Assembly (NCBI GenBank): GCA_900545905.1 | Contig: URBA01000097.1 | Location: forward strand, 1-6,000 | DNA: 6,000 nucleotides | From: an uncultured Collinsella sp. | GTDB taxonomy: Bacteria; Actinomycetota; Coriobacteriia; Coriobacteriales; Coriobacteriaceae | Reading direction: 5' to 3' | Shown: positions 1-5,496 of the stretch, one piece after another | Numbering within the stretch: position 1 is the stretch's first letter | Layout: each line of letters starts with the position of its first letter | Translations under genes and position numbers: made by a program | The notes under the pieces: model-generated | What the model was told of the DNA's origin: nothing | What the model saw: the letters and a program-made list of their open reading frames with translations, nothing else | The model's database searches: none

Positions 1-29
1 CGGCAGCGTCAGATGTGTATAAGAGACAG
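1..29 (+). other. Nextera/Tn5 sequencing adapter left at contig end
   Basis: Positions 11-29 read AGATGTGTATAAGAGACAG, the 19-nt Tn5 mosaic end used in Nextera libraries, and positions 1-10 (CGGCAGCGTC) are the tail of the Nextera read-1 adapter. This is library sequence, not genome. Genomic sequence starts at about position 30. Translating through it creates false N-termini starting MYKRQ or MCIRDR on the + strand and a false C-terminus SLIHI on the - strand. Confidence 0.97.
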
Positions 30-827
30 GTGCGCTTTGGCGTGCTGTCGCAGCAGCTCGAGGAGCTCGAACCCTACATGGGCGACACGATCCGCGAGGT
101 GCTCGGCAACTATAAGAAGTACTACGTCATCGACGGCAAGGAGACTTCGCCCGAGAAACTTTGCGAGCGCCTGGGCTTTACGACACAGCAGCTCTGGAGT
201 CGCATCGGCGATCTTTCGGGCGGCCAGCGCCGTCGCCTGTCGCTGCTGCTGACGATCCTGGACGAGCCCAACGTGCTTATCCTGGACGAGCCCGGCAACG
301 ACCTGGATACCGACATGCTCGCGATTGTCGAGGACCTGCTGGACGGCTGGCCCGGCACGCTGATCCTGGTGACACACGATCGCTTTTTGATGGAGCGCGT
401 GACCGACCAACAGTGGGCACTGCTCGATGGCCATCTGACGCATATGCCCGGCGGCGTGGACCAGTACCTGCGCCTGTGCAACGCTACTGCCGAGGGCGAG
501 CCCGTGGGCGCGCCGAGCGCTAAGACCGGCACGTTCGATACCGGTGCGGCGGCTGCTGCCGACAAGCCCAAGTCGAGCGGTCAGCCCAACGGCCTTTCCA
601 ACGCCGAGCGTCAGAAGCTCCGCCGCGAGGTGAGCTCGCTCGAGCGCAAGATGGAGACGCAGCGCGCCCGCGTGGAGGAGGCCGAGGCCGCCATGGCCCA
701 GGTCGATCCCACCAACTACACGGCGCTCGGCGAGCAGCAGGCAAAGATCGACGAGGCTCACGCCGCCATGGACGAGCTGGAGATGGCATGGCTCGAGGCG
801 AGCGAAAAGCTCGAGGGCGAGGAGTAG
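30..827 (+). CDS. ABC-F family ATPase, C-terminal part (5' end missing)
   Basis: This is the second nucleotide-binding domain and C-terminal tail of an ABC-F protein, a soluble ATPase family without membrane segments that acts on ribosomes (translation factors such as EttA, or Uup-like and antibiotic-protection members). The 5' end is lost at the contig edge and replaced by adapter, so the first NBD, the linker and the Walker A of NBD2 are absent. Visible are the signature LSGGQ (213-227), Walker B NVLILDEP (270-293) with catalytic Glu, the D-loop just after it, and the switch His in VTHDRF (codon 375-377). From about 590 to 820 the protein is charged and Ala/Glu/Lys-rich with heptad character, like the C-terminal coiled coil of Uup-type members. 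The stop TAG is at 825-827, 6 nt before the HAD gene, so the two are probably co-transcribed. The exact ABC-F subgroup cannot be told without the N-terminal half. Confidence 0.9.
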   Translation: MRFGVLSQQLEELEPYMGDTIREVLGNYKKYYVIDGKETSPEKLCERLGFTTQQLWSRIGDLSGGQRRRLSLLLTILDEPNVLILDEPGNDLDTDMLAIVEDLLDGWPGTLILVTHDRFLMERVTDQQWALLDGHLTHMPGGVDQYLRLCNATAEGEPVGAPSAKTGTFDTGAAAAADKPKSSGQPNGLSNAERQKLRREVSSLERKMETQRARVEEAEAAMAQVDPTNYTALGEQQAKIDEAHAAMDELEMAWLEASEKLEGEE

Positions 828-833
828 ACGAGG

Positions 834-1604
834 ATGATCAAAGCCGCGTTTTTCGATATCGACGGTACGCTGCTGAGCTTTAAGACCCACCGGATTCCGG
901 CGTCGGCGCAGCAGGTGCTCGACAGCTTTCGCGAGCAGGGGATTGCGTGCGTGATCGCCACGGGCCGTCCGACCTACCAGATGCCGGACTGGCTGTTCGA
1001 CCTGGGCTGGGATGCGTACATTACGCTTTCGGGCCAGCACTGTTTTGATGCCAAGGGCGTCTACCGCAGCTGCCCGATCGATCCGGACGACGTTGCGGTG
1101 ATTGTGGACCAGGTGGCGCAGGGGCGCTACGACTCACTGTGCATGCAGGGCGAGAACTCGTTTGTGAACCGCCTGTCCGAGCGCGTGGTGACGGCTGGCA
1201 GCAACGCGGGAATCGTCTACCACGAGGAGCCGTTTGAGCATGCCTTTGACGCGCCGGTCTATCAGTTCTGTGCCTTTGTTGACCCAGTTGACGAGCATAT
1301 CGTGACCGATGCCGTGTCGCATTCGCTCACCACGCGCTGGTGCGACCTGTTCTGCGACATTATTCCCGCTAACGGCGGCAAGGACCTGGGCGTGGCGGCG
1401 ACGCTCGAGCGGCTTGGTATCGACGCGAGCGAGGCGATTGCCTTTGGCGACGGCGAGAACGACCTGTCGATGTTTGCCGCCGTGGGCACGAGCGTGGCCA
1501 TGGGCAACGCACAGGACACGGTGAAAGCTGCGGCGACCTATGTGACGACCGCCGTGGACGACGACGGCATCTACAACGCCGCGAAGTACTTTGGACTGCT
1601 ATAG
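834..1604 (+). CDS. Cof-type HAD-IIB family phosphatase
   Basis: This 256-aa protein has the full set of haloacid dehalogenase motifs. Motif I is DIDGT with nucleophile Asp8 and Asp10, motif II is ATGR with Thr43, motif III is Lys183 in GGKDLG, and motif IV is GDGEND at 205-210 with Asp206 and Asp210 for Mg2+. The cap between motifs II and III (about residues 80-180) and the GGK-D plus GDGEND pattern are typical of the HAD-IIB/Cof subfamily, cytosolic Mg2+-dependent hydrolases of sugar phosphates, flavin or pyridoxal phosphates. The substrate cannot be read from sequence. The length is near the family's usual 260-280. ATG at 834 is supported by a purine-rich GAGGAG about 9 nt upstream that overlaps the end of the ABC-F gene. 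It likely shares that gene's transcript and ends at the terminator at 1621-1656. Confidence 0.93.
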   Translation: MIKAAFFDIDGTLLSFKTHRIPASAQQVLDSFREQGIACVIATGRPTYQMPDWLFDLGWDAYITLSGQHCFDAKGVYRSCPIDPDDVAVIVDQVAQGRYDSLCMQGENSFVNRLSERVVTAGSNAGIVYHEEPFEHAFDAPVYQFCAFVDPVDEHIVTDAVSHSLTTRWCDLFCDIIPANGGKDLGVAATLERLGIDASEAIAFGDGENDLSMFAAVGTSVAMGNAQDTVKAAATYVTTAVDDDGIYNAAKYFGLL

Positions 1605-1620
1605 CTGCGGCTCGGCACTT

Positions 1621-1656
1621 GGGGACACTCCTTGCGGGGCGTGTTCCCATTTTGTT
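1621..1656 (+). terminator. Rho-independent terminator after the HAD gene
   Basis: GGGGACAC (1621-1628) pairs with GTGTTCCC (1641-1648) over 8 bp with one G-T wobble and a 12-nt loop, followed by ATTTTGTTTT. It begins 17 nt after the HAD stop codon and fits an intrinsic terminator for the ABC-F/HAD unit. Confidence 0.75.
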
Positions 1657-1680
1657 TTCGTCCCGCACGTTTTGTGAAAC

Positions 1681-1762
1681 ACGGCTAACTTTTAGACAAA
1701 GTAGTAAGACATGGGCAACTTTTGCGGTAAAGTTAGCCGTGGAAAGTATCCAAAGGCTAACT
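1681..1762 (+). promoter_or_regulatory. Inverted repeat and GGCTAAC half-sites, candidate DtxR/MntR operator
   Basis: ACGGCTAACTTT (1681-1692) is repeated as its perfect reverse complement AAAGTTAGCCGT (1729-1740), 36 nt apart. A degenerate copy GGGCAACTTTT (1713-1723) faces the second arm and makes a tighter imperfect palindrome. A third half-site GGCTAAC lies at 1755-1761, just before the ribosome binding site. The DtxR/IdeR consensus is built from TTAG and CTAA half-sites (TTAGGTTAGSCTAACCTAA), so these fit sites for the repressor encoded 25 nt downstream and suggest autoregulation. That is inference. I could not identify convincing -35 and -10 boxes here. Confidence 0.55.
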
Positions 1763-1786
1763 AGCAATCATCGCGAAAGGCGGCCC

Positions 1787-2164
1787 ATGGCCCTACGTGA
1801 ATCCGGAGAAGACTATCTCGAATCAATCTACGTTCTGTCGGAACGTCAGGTCATCGTGCGCTCGATCGACGTTGCGGAGTACCTCGGCGTAACCAAGGCG
1901 AGCGTTTCCAAGGCCATGGCGACGTTGGAAAGCAACGGCTATGTCGAAATGGGCAAACGAGATGTTCATCTGACAGAGCGAGGGCTGGAGGTCGCTCGCC
2001 AAATGTGGGAGCGTCACTGCTTTTTCGTGGGGCTGCTGGAGGATGCGGGTGTTTCGGCTGAGGTCGCGTCGCAAGAGGGCTGCCACATGGAGCACTGCCT
2101 GAGCGAGGAGAGCTTCGAGAAGCTAAGATCGATGCTGAGACGGGGCAGCGACCGGGATCAGTAG
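1787..2164 (+). CDS. DtxR/MntR family metal-dependent transcriptional repressor
   Basis: This 125-aa protein has the N-terminal winged helix (residues about 5-65; recognition helix around VTKASVSKAMATLESNGYV) and the start of the dimerisation and metal-binding domain. Alignment by eye with B. subtilis MntR gives the same spacing of ligands: Asp9 and Glu12 in EDYLES, His77 in WERHCFF, Glu102 and His103 in HMEHCLS. At the place of MntR Glu99 it has Cys99, as in DtxR/IdeR (Cys102). It is therefore a cytosolic metal-sensing repressor, for manganese or iron, and the ligand set mixes both types. It lacks an SH3-like third domain and is shorter than MntR (142 aa). The ATG at 1787 is chosen because GAAAGG (1775-1780) sits 6 nt upstream and homology begins there; an upstream in-frame start at 1619 would lie inside the terminator. 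No transporter is adjacent. Confidence 0.9.
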   Translation: MALRESGEDYLESIYVLSERQVIVRSIDVAEYLGVTKASVSKAMATLESNGYVEMGKRDVHLTERGLEVARQMWERHCFFVGLLEDAGVSAEVASQEGCHMEHCLSEESFEKLRSMLRRGSDRDQ

Positions 2165-2242
2165 CCCCACCAACCAAGTCCAACTCAGACAAGGAACCCC
2201 GCCAGCAAGTGATGCCCAAGAACCGCCAGTTGTGTCGCCGCA

Positions 2243-2371
2243 GGCCGGGGCCGGGCTTGGTTTTGAAAACATTCCGCAGACCAGAATCGCCCCCGTTCGT
2301 AGCTCCGAAGGAGCAGAACGGGGGCGATTCATTGGTCGAGGACGTTTTCAAAACCAAGCCCGGCCCCGGCC
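2243..2371. repeat. Long nested palindrome between convergent genes
   Basis: The outer arms, 2243-2270 and 2344-2371, are perfect 28-bp reverse complements (GGCCGGGGCC... ending ...TTTTGAAAAC). Inside, GACCA (2279-2283) pairs with TGGTC (2333-2337), GAATCGCCCCCGTTC (2284-2298) pairs perfectly with GAACGGGGGCGATTC (2316-2330), and the tip is GCTCC-GAA-GGAGC (2302-2314). The whole 129 nt can fold into one hairpin on either strand. It sits between the 3' ends of the DtxR gene and the efflux ATPase gene, so a bidirectional transcription stop is possible, though no T-tract follows the base. It could equally be a dispersed palindromic or MITE-like element. No target-site duplication was evident. 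The rest of the 2165-2387 gap shows nothing else. Confidence 0.85.
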
Positions 2372-2387
2372 GGTGGGACCACAGGCG

Positions 2388-4340
2388 CTACAGGTTCTTG
2401 ACACCCATCGCGCGCATGGCGTTCAGGATGGCGATGATCGCCACACCCACATCGCCGAACACGGCAAGCCACATGTTGGCGATGCCCAGTGCCGCAAGCA
2501 CCAGAATCAGCAACTTAATGCCCAGCGCAAAGATTATGTTCTGCCAAACAATCGACATGGTCTTGCGCGCCACGCGGATCGCGCGGGAGATGTTGGACGG
2601 TTTGTCGTCCATGAGCACCACGTCGGCGGCCTCAATCGCGGCGTCGGAACCCATAGCGCCCATGGCAATGCCAACGTCTGCGCGGGTGAGCACAGGCGCA
2701 TCGTTGATGCCGTCGCCGACAAAGGCGAGCTTGCCCTTGTCCGATTCGGCTGCCAGCAATGCCTCGACGCGCTCGACCTTGTCGCCCGGCAGGAGCTGCG
2801 CGTGGAACTCGTCGAGACCGAGTTGCTTGGCCACAGACGCTGCAACCTCCTCGCGGTCGCCCGTGAGCATGACGGTTCGGTTGATACCGGCGGCATGCAG
2901 GTCGCGAATCGTTTGCTCGGCATCGGCCTTAACGGTGTCTGCAATCACGATGTGGCCGACATACACGCCGTTCACGAGCACGTGGAGGATTGTGCCGGCA
3001 ACCTCACAGTCCGGTGCTTCAACGCCGGCCGCGGCGAGCATCTTGGCGTTGCCGACGACGACGTGCTTGCCGTCGATGGTTGCCGTCACGCCATGGCCCG
3101 CGTCGTTGGTGGAGTCGCTTACGCGCTTGGGGTCGACCTCGCCCTGGTAGGCGACACGTACGGACTGCGCGATGGGGTGATCGGAGAACGACTCAGCAAG
3201 GGCTGCGACTTCGAGCAACGACTGCTCGGTATAGCCGGCCTCGGGGTGTACCGCGACCACCGAGAACGTGCCGTTGGTGAGGGTGCCCGTCTTGTCAAAG
3301 ACGACGGTGTCCACGTCGGCGAGCGTCTCGAGGTAGTTGGAGCCCTTGATGAGAACGCCCAGCTTGGACGCGCCGCCGATGCCGCCAAAGAAACTGAGCG
3401 GCACGCTGATCACCAACGCGCACGGGCAGCTGACGACCAAGAAGGTCAGGCCGCGCAGAATCCAGTCGGACCAGGCACCGGTGACCAGGCCACCGCCGAG
3501 CGCGAGCACCGCGGCAGCGCCGGTGACGGCGGGCGTGTAGATGCGGGCAAAGCGCGTGATGAAGTTCTCGGTGCGTGCCTTCTTTTCGCTGGCATTCTCC
3601 ACGAGCTCCAGGACGCGTGCGACGGTGGACTCGCCAAAGGGCTTGGTGGTGCGCACGTGGATGAGCCCCGTCATGTTGATGCAGCCGCTGATGATATCGT
3701 CTCCGGTTTTGGCCGGGCGGGGGACCGACTCACCGGTAAGGGCGGCGGTGTCGAGCTGGGTTTCGCCCTCGACGATGACGCCGTCGATAGGCACGCGCTC
3801 GCCGGGCTTGACCACGATCACGGTGCCGACGGCGATGTCATCGGGAAAGACCTGTTCGAGTGTGCCGTCGGCTTGCTCGACGTTAGCGTAGTCGGGCGCG
3901 ATGTCCATCATGGCACTGATCGACTTGCGGCTCTTGCCCACGGCGTATGCCTGGAACAACTCGCCGACCTGGTAGAACAGCATGACAGCGGCGCCTTCGG
4001 CCATGTGCGGGTCGGTGTCGGGGAAGAGCACCATGGCAAACGCGCCGATGGTCGCGACGGCCATGAGGAAGCTCTCGTCGAAGGCCTTGCCGCGGCGGAT
4101 GTTATTGAATGCCTTTTGCAGTACGTCGTAGCCGGCAATCAAAAACGGCACGAGGAACAGCACAAAGCTGGCGTAGATGTTGCCGGGCTCCCCAAATGCG
4201 ATAGCGAGGGCGCCGAGCTCGTCGAGGGCATAAACAACGGCAAAAATGCCCAGTGCTACCAGGATGCGGTTGCGCTTGTGCTCAAGGGACTCTTTCTTCT
4301 TGCGCTTTTTCTTTTTCTTTTTGGAATCGGCGGCCGCCAT
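2388..4340 (-). CDS. zntA: P1B-2 type Zn2+/Cd2+/Pb2+ efflux ATPase without N-terminal HMA domain
   Basis: This 650-aa inner-membrane pump exports zinc-class divalent cations by ATP hydrolysis. Visible motifs are the actuator LTGES (201-205), the transmembrane metal site SCPCAL (304-309), the phosphorylation site DKTGT (349-353), the SDHP motif with His388, TGD (493-495) and the hinge GDGINDAP (542-549). In the last two of eight predicted membrane helices Lys609 and Asp630 are 21 residues apart, like Lys693 and Asp714 of E. coli ZntA, which marks the Zn/Cd/Pb subgroup rather than copper. The N-terminus has no CxxC domain; residues 7-16 are almost all Lys/Arg, then helix 1 starts at about 26. 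A separate HMA protein is encoded 99 nt upstream. ATG at 4340 has GGGAGG (4349-4354) 8 nt before it. An operator-like site lies at 4363-4382, so this gene is probably controlled directly by the ArsR-type sensor. Other names in use for such pumps include cadA. Confidence 0.95.
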   Translation of the reverse strand: MAAADSKKKKKKRKKKESLEHKRNRILVALGIFAVVYALDELGALAIAFGEPGNIYASFVLFLVPFLIAGYDVLQKAFNNIRRGKAFDESFLMAVATIGAFAMVLFPDTDPHMAEGAAVMLFYQVGELFQAYAVGKSRKSISAMMDIAPDYANVEQADGTLEQVFPDDIAVGTVIVVKPGERVPIDGVIVEGETQLDTAALTGESVPRPAKTGDDIISGCINMTGLIHVRTTKPFGESTVARVLELVENASEKKARTENFITRFARIYTPAVTGAAAVLALGGGLVTGAWSDWILRGLTFLVVSCPCALVISVPLSFFGGIGGASKLGVLIKGSNYLETLADVDTVVFDKTGTLTNGTFSVVAVHPEAGYTEQSLLEVAALAESFSDHPIAQSVRVAYQGEVDPKRVSDSTNDAGHGVTATIDGKHVVVGNAKMLAAAGVEAPDCEVAGTILHVLVNGVYVGHIVIADTVKADAEQTIRDLHAAGINRTVMLTGDREEVAASVAKQLGLDEFHAQLLPGDKVERVEALLAAESDKGKLAFVGDGINDAPVLTRADVGIAMGAMGSDAAIEAADVVLMDDKPSNISRAIRVARKTMSIVWQNIIFALGIKLLILVLAALGIANMWLAVFGDVGVAIIAILNAMRAMGVKNL

Positions 4341-4362
4341 GATTCAAACCTCCCATTTGAGT

Positions 4363-4382
4363 GTATGAACACTTGCTCATAT
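4363..4382. promoter_or_regulatory. ArsR-family operator-like site upstream of the ATPase gene
   Basis: GTATGAACACTTGCTCATAT matches the site at 5102-5121 in 16 of 20 positions and keeps the TATGAACA and GCTCATAT ends. It lies 22 nt before the ATPase start codon and just upstream of its ribosome binding site, so the sensor could repress the ATPase independently of the upstream part of the operon. A clear - strand promoter is not visible; a weak -10 such as TACACT lies next to it. Confidence 0.7.
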
Positions 4383-4395
4383 AATTTCGCGAGCA

Positions 4396-4418
4396 AAGGC
4401 CGCAGCAAGCGCGGCCTT
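4396..4418 (-). terminator. Hairpin between HMA gene and ATPase gene, weak terminator or processing site
   Basis: AAGGCCGC (4396-4403) and GCGGCCTT (4411-4418) are perfect 8-bp reverse complements with a 7-nt loop, 22 nt after the HMA stop codon. On the - strand the stem is followed by TGCTCGCG, not a T-run, so full intrinsic termination is doubtful. It may lower read-through into the ATPase gene or stabilise the upstream mRNA. Confidence 0.45.
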
Positions 4419-4439
4419 GCAGGTTGGCGTAAACCTGGG

Positions 4440-4658
4440 CTAGAGAATAATCTCGCAGTCCGGCTCGGCGTCGGCCGTAAACTCAACAACGCGGTTGAGC
4501 ACCTCGTCGAACTCAGCATCATCGGCCTCGAGCGTCAGCTTCTGGGTCATAAAGTTGACCGAAACGGACTTGACGCCATCGAGCTTAGCCAGCTCGTCCT
4601 GAAGTTCACGCGCGCAGTTGGCGCAATCGATCTCGTCGAGCTTAAACTGCTTTTTCAT
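4440..4658 (-). CDS. Free-standing HMA-domain heavy-metal binding protein
   Basis: This 72-aa cytosolic protein is a single heavy-metal-associated domain (ferredoxin-like beta-alpha-beta-beta-alpha-beta fold). The metal loop is IDCANCA with Cys12 and Cys15 preceded by Asp11. The DCxxC form is what Zn/Cd/Pb pumps of the ZntA type carry, whereas copper chaperones usually have MxCxxC. It ends EPDCEIIL, near the point where the N-terminal HMA domain of fused pumps hands over to the linker, and has an extra Cys68. It therefore looks like the missing N-terminal domain of the ATPase encoded next, made as a separate protein that could bind metal and pass it to, or regulate, the pump. ATG at 4658 has AAGGA (complement of 4666-4670) 7 nt upstream. 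The gap to the sensor gene is 63 nt with no operator visible, so it is probably co-transcribed with the sensor. Confidence 0.9.
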   Translation of the reverse strand: MKKQFKLDEIDCANCARELQDELAKLDGVKSVSVNFMTQKLTLEADDAEFDEVLNRVVEFTADAEPDCEIIL

Positions 4659-4721
4659 GGTGGGTTCCTTTCCCTGTGTTAGCGGTCTGGGTGCCGGCCG
4701 CGCTGATACCGTGGTTGATTG

Positions 4722-5087
4722 CTATTCGCAGATATGGCTCATGCCCTGGTTGAGCATGGTGTAGACATGATCGTCGGCGAGCGAGTAGAGAATGTTGCGG
4801 CCGTCGCGGCGGAACTTGACCAGGTGCGACTGCTTGAGCGTGCGCAGCTGGTGCGACACCGCAGACTGCGAGGTTGCGGTCGCCTCGGCGATGTCGGCCA
4901 CGCAGAGCTCGCGGCCCATGAGGGCATAGAGAATCTTGATGCGCGTGGTGTCGCTGAAGACCTTGAACAGGTCGGCAAGGTCGTAGAGAAGCTCCTCGTC
5001 GGGAAGGTCCTCGGGCGAGCAGGTGGTGGGGATCACGGGCTCGGTGGCCTCGATGTCGGGTTTCGTTTCATCAACGCGGATGCTCAT
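4722..5087 (-). CDS. ArsR/SmtB family metal-sensing repressor (SmtB/CadC-like)
   Basis: This 121-aa winged-helix repressor binds DNA when metal-free and lets go on metal binding. The helix-turn-helix spans about residues 63-90 (VADIAEATATSQSAVSHQLRTL region) with the beta-wing at 90-103. The alpha-5 zinc site of SmtB (Asp104, His106, His117, Glu120) is present at identical spacing as Asp105, His107, His118 and Glu121, the last residue. The alpha-3 helix keeps ELCVAD with Cys62 and Asp65, and the N-terminal arm has Cys23, so a second CadC-like alpha-3N site for Cd/Pb/Zn is possible, though CadC's second alpha-3 cysteine is Ala here. ATG at 5087 has AAAGGA (complement of 5095-5100) 7 nt upstream. 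It is first in the operon, before the HMA and ATPase genes, and its promoter carries two matching operator-like sites, indicating autorepression. Confidence 0.94.
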   Translation of the reverse strand: MSIRVDETKPDIEATEPVIPTTCSPEDLPDEELLYDLADLFKVFSDTTRIKILYALMGRELCVADIAEATATSQSAVSHQLRTLKQSHLVKFRRDGRNILYSLADDHVYTMLNQGMSHICE

Positions 5088-5101
5088 TGCAATATCCTTT
5101 C

Positions 5102-5121
5102 ATATGAACATGCGCTCATAT
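5102..5121. promoter_or_regulatory. ArsR-family operator-like site in the sensor gene leader
   Basis: ATATGAACATGCGCTCATAT has ATATGA and TCATAT arms 8 nt apart, the form of SmtB/CadC-type 12-2-12 operators. It lies downstream of the predicted start of transcription and directly abuts the ribosome binding site of the sensor gene, so a bound repressor would act as a roadblock. Confidence 0.75.
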
Positions 5122-5133
5122 AACTTGCTTTCG

Positions 5134-5161
5134 ATTATATGAGTGTATGTTCATATGTCAA
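5134..5161 (-). promoter_or_regulatory. Sigma-70 type promoter of the metal resistance operon with embedded operator
   Basis: On the - strand TTGACA (complement of 5156-5161) and TATAAT (complement of 5134-5139) both match consensus, with a 16-nt spacer. The spacer holds a second operator (5137-5156) of the same ATATGA-N8-TCATAT design; read on the - strand it equals the leader site in 18 of 20 positions. Transcription should start near 5127. A repressor bound here would block RNA polymerase at a very strong promoter, giving tight off and high on states. Confidence 0.88.
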
Positions 5162-5233
5162 TACAATTTGCGTTAATTTCGATGACTGCTTGCCGCCTCT
5201 GCGATTTTCTGTGGGTTGGGAGACATCGACGCA

Positions 5234-5270
5234 ATGCTCGCCAACATATTTCGAGATGTTCGGCTAGCAT
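5234..5270. repeat. Imperfect hairpin in the gap before the metal operon promoter
   Basis: ATGCT, GCC and AACAT (5234-5247) pair with ATGTT, GGC and AGCAT (5256-5270), 13 bp in all with one mismatch and one bulge, loop of 8 nt. No T-run follows on either strand. It could stop or insulate transcription coming from the right on the - strand. The remaining gap from 5162 to 5295 shows nothing else I can support. Confidence 0.4.
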
Positions 5271-5295
5271 GCTAAGAAAGCCACCTTGAGAAGCA

Positions 5296-5496
5296 TTAGA
5301 ACTGTTCATATTTGTACTTTATCGTGTCAAATACCGCGAGAATCAGTTCTTCCTCTACGGGAGTTCCTGCAGAATCAGTTTTATCTAAAGTTATATTGAG
5401 CATTGCTGCAGCCAATCTGGCACACCGGTGGCCGAATAAGTCGAAAAATGTAGGTGGACATCCGCAGAGATCGCCTTTAGAAGAGCGAATTCTCAA
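5296..5496 (-). CDS. Doubtful small ORF, hypothetical
   Basis: This stretch is open for 66 codons on the - strand if a TTG at 5496 is used, overlapping the end of the upstream gene by 20 nt. An internal ATG at 5403 would give 35 residues. No ribosome binding site precedes either start. The translation has a CGCPP and a later acidic VEEE segment but no family I recognise. It could be a translationally coupled small gene, a gene remnant, or non-coding. Base composition here is lower in GC than in the metal genes. Confidence 0.25.
   Translation of the reverse strand: MRIRSSKGDLCGCPPTFFDLFGHRCARLAAAMLNITLDKTDSAGTPVEEELILAVFDTIKYKYEQF

Noticed and set aside
9..1040. A 343-codon open frame on the - strand over the ABC-F and HAD genes
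   Set aside because: It is antisense to two well-supported genes and ends in the adapter-derived SLIHI.
1681..1740. The inverted repeat as a transcription terminator
   Set aside because: The arms are 36 nt apart, there is no T-run after the second arm, and a good terminator already exists at 1621-1656.
1619..1786. An upstream start for the DtxR-type repressor adding 56 residues
   Set aside because: It would begin inside the HAD terminator and cover the operator-like repeats; the extra residues do not resemble the family, and 1787 has a ribosome binding site.
4291..4322. A programmed frameshift at the A-rich tract of the ATPase gene
   Set aside because: The in-frame codons run AAA AAG repeatedly without the X-XXY-YYZ phasing, and the frame continues normally into a full ATPase.
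4440..4658. Small HMA protein as a CopZ-type copper chaperone
   Set aside because: The metal loop is DCxxC, not MxCxxC, and the neighbours are a zinc/cadmium-type sensor and pump.
2232..4682. An 816-codon open frame on the + strand opposite the ATPase and HMA genes
   Set aside because: It lies antisense to clear P-type ATPase and HMA genes, its translation has no recognisable domain, and long antisense frames are common opposite GC-rich genes.
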